In this document: positions 27,741 to 36,387 of the stretch, piece after piece
Layout: each line of letters begins with the position of its first letter
Position numbering within the stretch: the first letter of the stretch is position 1
From: Prevotella jejuni
GTDB lineage: Bacteria > Bacteroidota > Bacteroidia > Bacteroidales > Bacteroidaceae
Length of the DNA: 64,000 nucleotides
Reading direction: 5' to 3'
Assembly (NCBI RefSeq): GCF_900187995.1
Contig: NZ_FZNZ01000019.1
Span: 1-64,000 of the forward strand
Notes under the pieces: model-generated
Database searches by the model: none
The model's input: the letters and a program-made list of their open reading frames with translations, nothing else
What the model was told of the DNA's origin: nothing
Program-made: the position numbers and the translations under genes

Positions 27741-27826
27741 TTTGTTGACAAGACTTACAAAAAGATTTTTGGAGACTTAATATAATCTACGAGTAAGATA
27801 AAAACATTAATACAAAGAAAGACGAT

Positions 27827-30800
27827 ATGGCTAAAAACTTTGATTATATACTATTGTTAGCAGACAAGATACCGACCTTTAAGCACCTACATAACTACTG
27901 CAGGTTGGCTGAAGAACAACAACCAATCTACCCTGATGCGTCTGCCAATAATGCTCGTAAGGCCCTTGAGTGGCTGATGAAGAACATGTTGAAGATGGCT
28001 GGTGTTACCGTTGACGCACGTGCGACGCTCAACGATATGTTACGTCTTCCAGCGACAGACGCCTTTGTCAATCGTGATTATAAGTTTCGAGAAGATATTT
28101 ACTTAGTAAAGAAAATAGGCAATGCGGCCAGCCATGACGGTGCAGAACCCGTCAATCGGGTGAAGGCTTTCCGCTGTCTTCGTGCACTCTATAATGTCGT
28201 GGCGGGTTTTATGGGGCGTTGGGATGCTGTGAAGGAGATACCTCCTTTCGACGCAACACTCATCTCTTCACCGTCTGCCCCAGTCGCCCTCGTCAAGAGT
28301 CCAGAACCTAAGGTGGAGATGGAGGTGGTCAATAGCGTACGGAAAGAGTCGCTCGACGACCCACAACCAGTGGTGCTACCTCGTGAAAGTCTTGCCAGTG
28401 AGGCCGTGACAAGGAGGTATCTCATTGATTATATGCTCGAGGAAGCAGGCTGGGAAGTCTTAGAAGAGAAGGGAAAAGTGCTGGGTGGAAAGGCTTGCAT
28501 AGAGGTGGAAGTAGACGGGATGCCCACTGCCTCGGGGAAAGGCTATGCCGACTATGTTCTCTTTAGTCGTGGCGGAAAGCCCTTAGCTGTCATTGAAGCC
28601 AAGGCCACTAACCATGCTTTGACAGAAGGACGACACCAAGCAACGCTCTATGCTGACTGCTTAGAGAAGCGATATGGTGTGCGCCCTGTCATCTATTATA
28701 CCAATGGCTTTACGACAAAAGTCATTGACGGAATGGGCTATCCAGACCGTGACGTGATCTCCTTCCACTCTATGGACGACCTTGAAAGGCTGATACAGAA
28801 GAGGGGGAGGGCTGAGATAAAAGACGTAACGATAAAGGAAGAAATTACTGACCGCCCTTATCAGCAGACCGCTATCAAGCGTATTGTAGAGTGGTTTAAT
28901 GCTAAGCACCGTCGAGGACTGCTCGTCTTAGCAACAGGAACAGGTAAGACACGTGTAAGTATCTCGCTCTGCGACATCCTTATGCGCAATGACTGGGTGA
29001 AGACAGTGCTCTTCCTTGCCGACCGCACAGCCTTGGTCGGTCAGGCTCATCGTGCTTACGAAGCCTTGTTGCCAAGTGTGTCTATGTCGGTGTTGAGCGA
29101 GGAGAAAGCCCCTGATATGCAGGCACGCATCCTCTTTTCAACCTATCAAACGATGATAAACTACCTCGACAGAGAGGATAAAACCTTTAGTGTTGGCCGC
29201 TTCGACCTCATCATCATCGACGAAGCTCATCGAAGTGTCTTTGGTAGATATGGTGCCATCTTCAACTATTTCGACTCTCTCCTCATTGGTTTAACGGCTA
29301 CCCCACGTGATGAGATAGACCGCAATACCTACGACCTCCTACAGTTGGATAACGGTATGCCTAACTACAGTTACGACCTTGATGAGGCTGTTAGAGATGG
29401 CTATCTCTGTCCTTATAAGACACTGCAGTATCACTCTAAGATAATGGAACGTGGTGCCAAATGGGACGAAATGTCGAAGGAGGACCGTGAAGAAGCCGAA
29501 AGACTAATGGACTATGAGAAGTCTTTAGCAGGCTTAGGACCCGACGATGAGTATCATCGTGACATCCTTCCGCAAGAGATATTCAAGTATCTTTTCAACA
29601 TAGATACCGTTGACAAGGTATTGATGGAGTTGATGGAAAAGGGTTTGAAGGTGAAGAGTGGGGAGGAGATAGGTAAGACTATCATCTTCGCTATGAACCA
29701 TTCTCATGCAGAACTCATCGTTGAACGCTTCCGTACGCTCTATCCTGAGAAAGATCCCAACTACTGTCAGCTGATTGATAACTATGTCAACAAGGCACAT
29801 GGACTTATACTTGACTTCGAACAGATGGATAAGTACCCACAGATAGCCGTCAGTGTCGATATGCTTGACACGGGGGTCGATGTGCCATCGGTGCTCAATC
29901 TCGTCTTCTTTAAGTGTGTTCGTTCGAAGATAAAGTTTATGCAGATGATAGGACGTGGCACACGTCTCTGTCCGAAGGTGTTTGGTGATGCTGACAAGAA
30001 GGAGTTCTATATCTTCGATTGGTGCGGCAATTTCGAGTATTTCTCAGTAAATAGTGATGGCGCAAACCCCGTCGCTGTGAAGTCGCTGACCGAACGGCTC
30101 TTTGCGTTGAGGCTTGATATCGCAGCTGCCTTACAGTCGGCTGAACACCAAGAGAGGGAGGTCGACCGCTGTCTACACGATGAGTTGAAGGCTATCCTAC
30201 ACACACAAGTGAACCAACTCAGTAGGGCTCGCATTGATGTCAGAGCACATCTGCAAACGATTGAGCCTTATCGTGAGCAGGAGGCATGGGTTTGTCTGAG
30301 CGATTTAGACGTTGCCGAACTGAAGGGGATAGCCCATTTGTTGCCACGTCCGAAGGAGAATGAGGCCGCAAAGAAGTTCGATGTGCTGATGCTCTGTCTG
30401 CAGTTAGAGCTGGTAGACAGTACGGTGAAGGCCGATAACAGTCGTGCGAGTGTGATAAAGATAGCCCAACTCTTAGAGAAGAAAGCCACTATCCCTGCTG
30501 TGAGAGAGCGGATGGAAACCATTAAGGAGGTGCAGACAGCAGGCTTCTGGGAGCGTCGCACGCTGGATAGTCTCGAACGAGTGAGGAAGGAACTACGTGA
30601 GTTAGTGCATGTGTTAGCCGAGAGTAGGGACGAAAGAAGATTTGTTATCAACATCGAAGACGCTATTAGCTCGGATGCCGTGGCTGCTCCTGTCACGCTG
30701 AAAGCCACCTATCACGACCGAGTGATAGACTATTTGGCAAAGCATACAGACAATGAAGTGTTAAGGAAGATACAGAACTTTGAGCAGCTGACGACGGATG

Positions 30801-31159
30801 ATGTCAACGAGTTGCAACGTATCTTCTGGGAAGAATTAGGTACACGTACGGAGTTTGATGAGGCTACGAACGGAAAGAAATATAACCATAATGTGGCTGC
30901 GTTTATCCGTGTCATTCAAGGTGTAGACCGCCAGAAAGCGTTAGCCCTCTATACCCGCTTTATCAAAGACGGCAACCTGACAGGTGAGCAAGAACAGTAT
31001 CTGAAAGAGATACTGAACTATCTCAGCGAGAATGGTGACCTGCAAATGAGTGACTTCATGGAGTACCCACTGAACCGAAACAGGTGGCGGGATGTCTTTG
31101 GCGAACATTTTGTGGGACTAAAAGACTTTGTGAATGAGTTGCATAACGTCATCAGTTAG
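27827..31159 (+). CDS. hsdR: Type I restriction-modification, endonuclease/translocase subunit HsdR
   Basis: This 1110-aa restriction subunit cleaves unmodified DNA after ATP-driven translocation. Residues 1-110 form a DUF4145-like domain. The PD-(D/E)xK nuclease follows with D242 and E257-A-K259 and a downstream Q motif. The helicase core carries G-T-G-K-T at 371-375, D465-E-A-H468 and motif III L-T-A-T-P. The C-terminal helical region is typical of EcoEI-like R subunits. It is third in the operon, 86 bases after hsdS. Confidence 0.95.
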   Translation: MAKNFDYILLLADKIPTFKHLHNYCRLAEEQQPIYPDASANNARKALEWLMKNMLKMAGVTVDARATLNDMLRLPATDAFVNRDYKFREDIYLVKKIGNAASHDGAEPVNRVKAFRCLRALYNVVAGFMGRWDAVKEIPPFDATLISSPSAPVALVKSPEPKVEMEVVNSVRKESLDDPQPVVLPRESLASEAVTRRYLIDYMLEEAGWEVLEEKGKVLGGKACIEVEVDGMPTASGKGYADYVLFSRGGKPLAVIEAKATNHALTEGRHQATLYADCLEKRYGVRPVIYYTNGFTTKVIDGMGYPDRDVISFHSMDDLERLIQKRGRAEIKDVTIKEEITDRPYQQTAIKRIVEWFNAKHRRGLLVLATGTGKTRVSISLCDILMRNDWVKTVLFLADRTALVGQAHRAYEALLPSVSMSVLSEEKAPDMQARILFSTYQTMINYLDREDKTFSVGRFDLIIIDEAHRSVFGRYGAIFNYFDSLLIGLTATPRDEIDRNTYDLLQLDNGMPNYSYDLDEAVRDGYLCPYKTLQYHSKIMERGAKWDEMSKEDREEAERLMDYEKSLAGLGPDDEYHRDILPQEIFKYLFNIDTVDKVLMELMEKGLKVKSGEEIGKTIIFAMNHSHAELIVERFRTLYPEKDPNYCQLIDNYVNKAHGLILDFEQMDKYPQIAVSVDMLDTGVDVPSVLNLVFFKCVRSKIKFMQMIGRGTRLCPKVFGDADKKEFYIFDWCGNFEYFSVNSDGANPVAVKSLTERLFALRLDIAAALQSAEHQEREVDRCLHDELKAILHTQVNQLSRARIDVRAHLQTIEPYREQEAWVCLSDLDVAELKGIAHLLPRPKENEAAKKFDVLMLCLQLELVDSTVKADNSRASVIKIAQLLEKKATIPAVRERMETIKEVQTAGFWERRTLDSLERVRKELRELVHVLAESRDERRFVINIEDAISSDAVAAPVTLKATYHDRVIDYLAKHTDNEVLRKIQNFEQLTTDDVNELQRIFWEELGTRTEFDEATNGKKYNHNVAAFIRVIQGVDRQKALALYTRFIKDGNLTGEQEQYLKEILNYLSENGDLQMSDFMEYPLNRNRWRDVFGEHFVGLKDFVNELHNVIS

Positions 31160-31272
31160 GAGGCACTACCTTATCGGCATGGGTCGACAAGATGCTTCTC
31201 TGTCAGTCAGCAGAGCTGGGTCGTCAGTCCGTTTCTGTCCTCGTACGATAGTGTTCCGTCCTGCCATTGCGA

Positions 31273-31360
31273 ATTATTTTCATGAAGAAAAATATTTATT
31301 TACGTGAAAAAAAATATTTATTTACGTGAGAAGAAATATTTCTTTTCATGAAAAAAAATC
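31273..31360. repeat. AT-rich TTTCATGAAA / ATTTATTTACGTGA repeat array
   Basis: Two tandem AAATATTTATTTACGTGA units are flanked by palindromic TTTTCATGAA elements. A similar array lies at 38925-38990. Its T-rich palindromes could terminate hsdR transcription. Confidence 0.6.
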
Positions 31361-31424
31361 GAGAGCAGATGTTTCTCAGCTGTTTGCATAGTAAGAATTA
31401 TGGTCAGAATCACCGCATATCGCC

Positions 31425-31620
31425 TACCACTCAACCCCCATCACCCTCATTATCTACCCCTCATCACCCACCATTCAACATCTATCACCCCTCATTACCA
31501 AAACCTCATCACCCACCATTCAATACCCATCACCCAATATTCAACACCCCTCACCCTTCATTACCAAGCCCTCATCACCCAACATTAAACACCCACCACC
31601 CACCACCCCACCACCCTTGT
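31425..31620. repeat. Degenerate CATCACCCACCATTCAACAC low-complexity array
   Basis: Repeated C/A/T-only units, almost free of G on this strand, extend for nearly 200 bases. A 102-aa ORF across it (P/H/S/T-rich) is a composition artefact. Confidence 0.75.
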
Positions 31621-31662
31621 CCAATCAAGAATATAAACTTATTAAATCAAGAATAATATAAG

Positions 31663-32307
31663 ATGAAATCATTTATTGTATCTACCATTATTATTTTAGG
31701 AGCGTACGGCTTTATTTATGGGCTTAATAAACTATTCTATCGTTACTCTTTTTTTCATTCGGCACCCAGTATTAAGACCTTTTCTAAAGGTGGTCTCGTT
31801 TGGTACATCCTATCTATAATAGCATCCTTCGGCATATCCATGGGTTTTGCCTTTTCTAATATTGGATTTGATTTACTCTATGAAAAGAATTTGTTTATCT
31901 ATGTACCTCTTGCTATGATAGTTCTGGTGAGCGTGGCGATAGTCGCTATTTTTCGTATAGAGAAAAGTGCTTGGCTCCGTCGTAATCCCCAACATTGCCG
32001 ATTGTTCTTCCCCTCATGGAATAAAGGTGCTAAGAACATGATGGTGTCAATAGGTAAGATTGATGATATCAATTATGGCCGTGGCGTAAGTTTCTCATGG
32101 TTTGATGGAAGTTTCCTGACCGCGGGAAGACATCGAGTGGTGTTTGAATTCTATGAGGAGCGTATTCTTTCAAAGCGCAATATGCGTAATGTTCTTTATA
32201 AAGAAGAGATAGTTTTTAATTTCCGAGCAGGTAAGGTATATGTGATAGAACCACTCCCAGAGGAAAGAACTTTCCGTATCGTTGAAGATAAAACGCGGTT
32301 TGTGTAG
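31663..32307 (+). CDS. Hypothetical membrane protein
   Basis: This 214-aa protein has three hydrophobic segments (about 4-22, 48-68 and 80-99) and a soluble, probably beta-rich C-terminal half with F-S-W-F-D-G-S-F-L-T-A-G-R-H-R-V-V-F-E-F. The family is not recognised. It sits alone between the low-complexity array and a lipoprotein gene, with no clear promoter. Confidence 0.65.
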   Translation: MKSFIVSTIIILGAYGFIYGLNKLFYRYSFFHSAPSIKTFSKGGLVWYILSIIASFGISMGFAFSNIGFDLLYEKNLFIYVPLAMIVLVSVAIVAIFRIEKSAWLRRNPQHCRLFFPSWNKGAKNMMVSIGKIDDINYGRGVSFSWFDGSFLTAGRHRVVFEFYEERILSKRNMRNVLYKEEIVFNFRAGKVYVIEPLPEERTFRIVEDKTRFV

Positions 32308-32384
32308 AGATAGGATGATAGGGACTGCGGCTAACATGTTGGGGATTGAAGTGGCATGATATAGTTCTTTTTGCAAGAAAAAAG

Positions 32385-32415
32385 TTGTATTCTACAAAAT
32401 AAAACACTATCTTTG
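32385..32415 (+). promoter_or_regulatory. Promoter of the 32460 lipoprotein gene
   Basis: TTG at 32385-32387 and TATCTTTG at 32408-32415 are separated by 20 bases, 45 bases before the start. Confidence 0.7.
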
Positions 32416-32459
32416 CGAAGAATCTTTTGTATTAACTAACCCTATAAATAGATATACGT

Positions 32460-32981
32460 ATGAAATATTGGAAAGCTATTAACAGTCTGACTATATGCTG
32501 TCTGTCAGTGCTAATGTTGTCATGTACAACGGAGAATGCAGTTGTTGGGAATGTTGGGATAAGTGATGTGAAATCGTCAGGTTGCAAAGCATCAGCCTCT
32601 CTGATGGAGTCTCGGCCTGATTACTATAATCGTTTTATGGGGCAGCGGTCTGTGTTGCACCTCTTGCTCGGTAAAGAGAATACTGTCACGGCACGTTTTG
32701 CCGACGTCATGGATAACTGTGCAATCGACCTGTTCCATGTAGGAGCAAGCAGCAGTGAGGGTAAGCTTATTCTCATCCTGTATCCCGATAAGGACATGAT
32801 GACAAACTGCATCTGTCGCTATGATGTTGATTTCAAGATAAATAATATCCCTTCTGGCAACTACCAGTTGGAGGTTTATCACACTACCGCCGATAAACAG
32901 ATAAACAAAGACAACCAGATTTATAGCGGAACTGTAAACTTAGAGAAAGGAAAGGAACTTATACTGACAATGAGTCGGTAA
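32460..32981 (+). CDS. Hypothetical lipoprotein
   Basis: This 173-aa protein has a type II signal peptide with lipobox L-M-L-S-C22. The mature part is unrecognised and beta-rich, with I-P-S-G-N-Y-Q-L-E-V-Y near the end, as in small Ig-like or carboxypeptidase-regulatory-like sandwiches. Two further cysteine positions (N-C-I-C) could form a disulfide. It has its own promoter. Confidence 0.7.
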   Translation: MKYWKAINSLTICCLSVLMLSCTTENAVVGNVGISDVKSSGCKASASLMESRPDYYNRFMGQRSVLHLLLGKENTVTARFADVMDNCAIDLFHVGASSSEGKLILILYPDKDMMTNCICRYDVDFKINNIPSGNYQLEVYHTTADKQINKDNQIYSGTVNLEKGKELILTMSR

Positions 32982-33145
32982 GGAATAAGTGTGGAGAGTA
33001 GAGTTGTGGTGGCTTGGTTATACAAGTGCCTCTACCTTACTTTCTACAGCTTTATCGTGGAATGGTTGGCTGTGGTGTCAGCGTGAAGTTGCTTTTAAGG
33101 TGCTGAATCAATTATTCTTTGAGGAGAAGGAAATCCTTGAAAAAT

Positions 33146-33234
33146 AATTTTCCTGTCATTTCTGTCATGTGAGTTCGGCTCTTAACTTATTGGATGATAG
33201 TATGGTTACGTGAAATGTTAAATGTGACAGCAAC
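33146..33234 (-). repeat. ~90-bp TTTTGCTGTCAC inverted-terminal repeat, copy 4 (diverged, reversed)
   Basis: Its reverse complement aligns with the copies at 52801, 54604 and 59061: GCTGTCACATTTAACATTTC at one end and an imperfect TGACAGAAATGACAG end. The rest of the 32982-33399 gap shows nothing but a hairpin at 33345-33373. Confidence 0.6.
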
Positions 33235-33344
33235 TAAAAATAAAACTTTTTTCGTAGTATTAGGGGTTATTTCTTGCTTATAAAAGTTGGTTTTGTTGCT
33301 ACCAGTTTTGAGCGAACTGACATCGCATTTGAGGTGGAAAAAAT

Positions 33345-33373
33345 AAGCCACAATGCTACTCACATTATGGCTT
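33345..33373 (-). terminator. Terminator after the 33400 gene
   Basis: An 11-bp stem with one mismatch (AAGCCACAATG / CATTATGGCTT) is followed, on the minus strand, by ATTTTTT. Confidence 0.7.
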
Positions 33374-33399
33374 GACTTTTAGTCTTAGGATAGGGACAG

Positions 33400-33783
33400 T
33401 TACTGTATTTGCATGATACCGTCTTTGTTGACACTCATCACACCTTTTACTTTCTTGAAATCAGCGATAGCCTTATCAATGTCGTGCTTCTCGTCAACTT
33501 TGACCGCTACAGCACTGAACTCCTTGTATTTGTAGAGTAGGGTGCAGCCCTGTTTCTTGATGGCTTTTAAGAGTGGTTTGCTACCTGTCTTCTTGTCGAA
33601 GAAGATAATCAGCGTGTGGCTGACCGGAGTCTTATCCCGTTCTCGGTTAGCCTTCTCTAAGCCCTCACCTCCATCGTCACCATTCATTATCTGCTCCTTG
33701 ATAGGGCATTGTGCAGACGCTGTTGTTGACTGGATGAACAATAAGCCCATCAGCAACATACTTGCTTGAAAATATCTCTTCAT
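33400..33783 (-). CDS. Small secreted hypothetical protein
   Basis: The start at 33783 (M-K-R-Y-F-Q-A-S) gives a clear signal peptide cleaved after T-A-S-A-Q; upstream in-frame ATGs do not. The 127-aa product has a charged linker and a small alpha/beta domain of about 70 residues ending V-M-S-V-N-K-D-G-I-M-Q-I-Q, resembling a ferredoxin-like fold. It has a minus-strand -7 element TACCTTTG (33810-33817) and its own terminator. The function is unknown. Confidence 0.65.
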   Translation of the reverse strand: MKRYFQASMLLMGLLFIQSTTASAQCPIKEQIMNGDDGGEGLEKANRERDKTPVSHTLIIFFDKKTGSKPLLKAIKKQGCTLLYKYKEFSAVAVKVDEKHDIDKAIADFKKVKGVMSVNKDGIMQIQ

Positions 33784-33966
33784 CTTGTTTCTCCTTTTAA
33801 TGTGTGTGACAAAGGTAGGTATAAATAAGCAGATAACCACCAAGATTTATAATTATTTCAGTTTTCTTTCTCCTCGTTCTGCATATCAGCTTTGTTGTTG
33901 TCAGTAGTTTTAGTGGGAAGATGAAGGTGCGTTGACCAATGTTATCAACGCCAAATCCGTAACGAA

Positions 33967-33999
33967 AAAAGCAACCAAGCATTGCGCTCGGTTGCTTTT
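33967..33999 (-). terminator. Terminator of the acyl-CoA dehydrogenase operon
   Basis: A 10-bp stem (AAAAGCAACC / GGTTGCTTTT) with a T run on the minus strand lies 26 bases after the dehydrogenase stop. Confidence 0.8.
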
Positions 34000-34024
34000 A
34001 TATGAGATTAATCCTAATAAAGGA

Positions 34025-35758
34025 TTATGCTTCTTCCGTCTCTTCTTCCACAGCCTTGAACTGTTCGAGGTCTTCTGGATTGAAGGCTTTGATGTAAGCA
34101 GCGTGACCGATAACTTCTTCCTCAGCCATGCGAACAAAGACATGGGCAGACTTCTTGAAGAGCTCTGGTGCCTTAGCAGCATCTTCAATGAGGAGGAGAG
34201 AACCGATGATGTCGGCTGTCATGTTGTAAAGACGGCGTGCGAGGAAGTCGTGAACATCCTGGTTTTCGCTTGCGTTAACCTTCTCAACAGCCTCTTCATA
34301 GAGCTGAACAAGTTTGGCAACACGGTCGCGCAGCCCCTTCATGCAGTCGCAAGCAAGTTCAGCTTCGAGCATTTCCTTCATGATAGAAAGGTAAGTGCCA
34401 TTAGTGATGTAGCGCACGGCAGCAACAACCTGCAGCTGTGTTGTACCCTCATAGATAGAGAAGATACGTGCATCACGGTACAGACGCTGACACTTATACT
34501 CCATGATGAAACCAGAACCACCGTGGATAGAGATAGAGTCGTAGGCTGTCTGGTTAGCATACTCAGAGTTGATACCCTTTGACAATGGTGTGAAAGCATC
34601 GGCAAGACGGTTGTACTTCTTCATCTCCTGACGCTCCTCAGGGGTGAGTTTCTGGTCACGTGCGATATCTTCCAATGCCTTGTAGATATCAACATAGCGT
34701 GCTGTCTGATACAAGAGAGAACGACCAGCATCGAGTTTCGCCTTCATACGAGAAAGCATATCGTAGACAGCTGGGAAGTTGACAATCTTCTTACCGAACT
34801 GTGCACGGTCCTTAGCGTAAGCCAATCCCTCGTTGTAAGCCTCCTGCTCAAGACCGACAGACTGTGCTGCGATACCAAGGCGAGCGCCATTCATCAATGC
34901 CATTACGTACTTGATAAGACCCATGCGGACATTACCACAGAGTTCTGCCTTTGCATTCTTGTAAACAAGTTCGCAGGTAGGAGAACCATGAATACCGAGT
35001 TTATGCTCGATATGACGTACGTCAACACCGCCATTACGCTTGTCATAGATGAACATAGAAAGACCACGACCATCACGTGTACCCTCTTCTGAACGTGCAA
35101 GAACGAGGTGGATGTCAGAGTCGCCATTGGTAATGAAACGCTTCACACCATTCAGGCGCCAGCAGTTCTCCTTCTCATCGAAGGTAGCCTTGAGCATTAC
35201 ACGCTGAAGGTCGGACCCAGCATCAGGCTCGGTGAGGTCCATTGACATCATCTCTCCCTCACAGATACGTGGAATATACTTCTGGCGTTGTTCCTCATTA
35301 CCAAACTCATAGAGTGTGTCGATACAAGACTGCAACGACCAGATGTTCTGAAAACCAGCATCAGCAGCAGCAATCAACTCAGACATCATTGAGAAGACAA
35401 CGTTTGGAAGGTTCAGTCCACCATAACGGCGAGGCATAGAGACACCCCACAATCCAGCCTGACGTGTAGCTTCAATGTTCTCCAAAGTCTTGCTGGCATA
35501 GTGCATACGGTTGTCGATAAGGTGTGGACCTTCAAGGTCTACAGCCTCAGAGTTAGGTGCAATGATATTTGCTGTTATGTCACCAGTGATATCCAAGATG
35601 CGCTTGTAGTTCTCGATAGCATCCTCATAGTTTACAGGTGCGTCAGCGTGTGTAGAAGCATCAGCGTAGTTACGCTCTTTCAGTTCTACGATGCGTTTCA
35701 TCAATGGGTGCTCCAAGTGAAACGCTATTTCTGGGTGGTCAGTATAATAATTTGCCAT
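34025..35758 (-). CDS. Acyl-CoA dehydrogenase, large form
   Basis: The start at 35758 (M-A-N-Y-Y-T-D-H) is preferred: the earlier in-frame ATG at 35803 would translate the GC-rich repeat. The 577-aa FAD enzyme oxidises acyl-CoA to enoyl-CoA or runs in reverse in short-chain fatty-acid metabolism, using EtfAB as electron partner. Family signatures are M-D-L-T-E-P-D-A-G-S-D-L and, near the end of the dehydrogenase core, I-Y-E-G-T-T-Q-L-Q-V. About 130 C-terminal helical residues exceed the usual 380-aa enzyme, as in long bacterial forms linked to Etf genes. It is the last gene of the etfB-etfA-acd set. Confidence 0.92.
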   Translation of the reverse strand: MANYYTDHPEIAFHLEHPLMKRIVELKERNYADASTHADAPVNYEDAIENYKRILDITGDITANIIAPNSEAVDLEGPHLIDNRMHYASKTLENIEATRQAGLWGVSMPRRYGGLNLPNVVFSMMSELIAAADAGFQNIWSLQSCIDTLYEFGNEEQRQKYIPRICEGEMMSMDLTEPDAGSDLQRVMLKATFDEKENCWRLNGVKRFITNGDSDIHLVLARSEEGTRDGRGLSMFIYDKRNGGVDVRHIEHKLGIHGSPTCELVYKNAKAELCGNVRMGLIKYVMALMNGARLGIAAQSVGLEQEAYNEGLAYAKDRAQFGKKIVNFPAVYDMLSRMKAKLDAGRSLLYQTARYVDIYKALEDIARDQKLTPEERQEMKKYNRLADAFTPLSKGINSEYANQTAYDSISIHGGSGFIMEYKCQRLYRDARIFSIYEGTTQLQVVAAVRYITNGTYLSIMKEMLEAELACDCMKGLRDRVAKLVQLYEEAVEKVNASENQDVHDFLARRLYNMTADIIGSLLLIEDAAKAPELFKKSAHVFVRMAEEEVIGHAAYIKAFNPEDLEQFKAVEEETEEA

Positions 35759-35774
35759 GATAAAAAATGTAAGA

Positions 35775-35815
35775 GTGGCCCCTCCCCCTTGCCCCTCCCC
35801 CAAAGGGAGGGGAGT
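35775..35815 (-). repeat. GC-rich BIME-like repeat, left flank of DUF559
   Basis: GTGGCCCCTCCCCCTTGCCC onward, 41 bases. It is the near-perfect reverse complement of 36340-36380, so the two copies bracket the DUF559 gene. Confidence 0.85.
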
Positions 35816-35850
35816 AGAATGTACTGATTCTTACGGTTAGGGGACTCTTT

Positions 35851-36264
35851 TTATTCGTTGTTTATAAATTCGGTTATTTGTTCTATCACATTATCAATGT
35901 CCGTGTATATCTCTTCGTTAGTGAATCTAAGAACATTAAAGCCCATTTCATTGAGGTATTCTGTTCTTGTTTTATCGTCTACCTCTTGTAGCGGTTGCTT
36001 ATGGTAAGCTCCGTCTACTTCTATGACTAAGTTCTGTGAAAGGCATACAAAGTCTACAATGAAGTCACCTATAGGATGCTGTCTTCTGAAATGATATTCG
36101 CCCCTTGTACCTTTTAATTCTTTCCATAGAATATCTTCTGCCAAAGTCATCTCGTTTCGATTCTCCTTTGCAAAGTCTTTCAGAATATGGTATCTATCAG
36201 GTGAAGCTGTCTTGTAGGTGCATTTCTTTCTATTTTCTTTAGTCATAGGTCGGTAGTTAGTCAA
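35851..36264 (-). CDS. DUF559 endonuclease-like protein (Vsr/PD-(D/E)xK fold)
   Basis: This 137-aa protein has the DUF559 plan: N-terminal M-T-L-A-E-D-I-L-W-K-E-L, then F-R-R-Q-H-P-I-G, then the PD-(D/E)xK core strand F-I-V-D-F-V-C, then L-V-I-E-V-D-G-A-Y-H, ending with G-F-N-V-L-R-F-T-N-E-E-I. A shorter start at 36246 is possible. The family resembles very-short-patch repair nucleases, but its role is unknown. It lies between etfA and acd, interrupting a metabolic operon, and is bracketed by 41-bp inverted GC-rich repeats. This suggests that it moved in as a unit. Confidence 0.85.
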   Translation of the reverse strand: MTNYRPMTKENRKKCTYKTASPDRYHILKDFAKENRNEMTLAEDILWKELKGTRGEYHFRRQHPIGDFIVDFVCLSQNLVIEVDGAYHKQPLQEVDDKTRTEYLNEMGFNVLRFTNEEIYTDIDNVIEQITEFINNE

Positions 36265-36339
36265 TGATTATACACGCTATGCCTCTTGTGATAATGAGTA
36301 TTTAGCGACAGTAGTCCTCTTATTCCCTTTTCGCATTTT

Positions 36340-36380
36340 ACTCCCCTCCCTTCGGGGGAGGGGCAAGGGGGAGGGGCCAC
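36340..36380 (+). repeat. GC-rich BIME-like repeat, right flank of DUF559
   Basis: It begins ACTCCCCTCCCTTCGGGGGA and ends GAGGGGCCAC. It is inverted relative to 35775-35815. Confidence 0.85.
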
Positions 36381-36387
36381 TTCTTTG

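Noticed and set aside
31348..31656. 102-aa P/H/S/T-rich ORF
   Set aside because: It is a translation of the CATCACCC low-complexity array.
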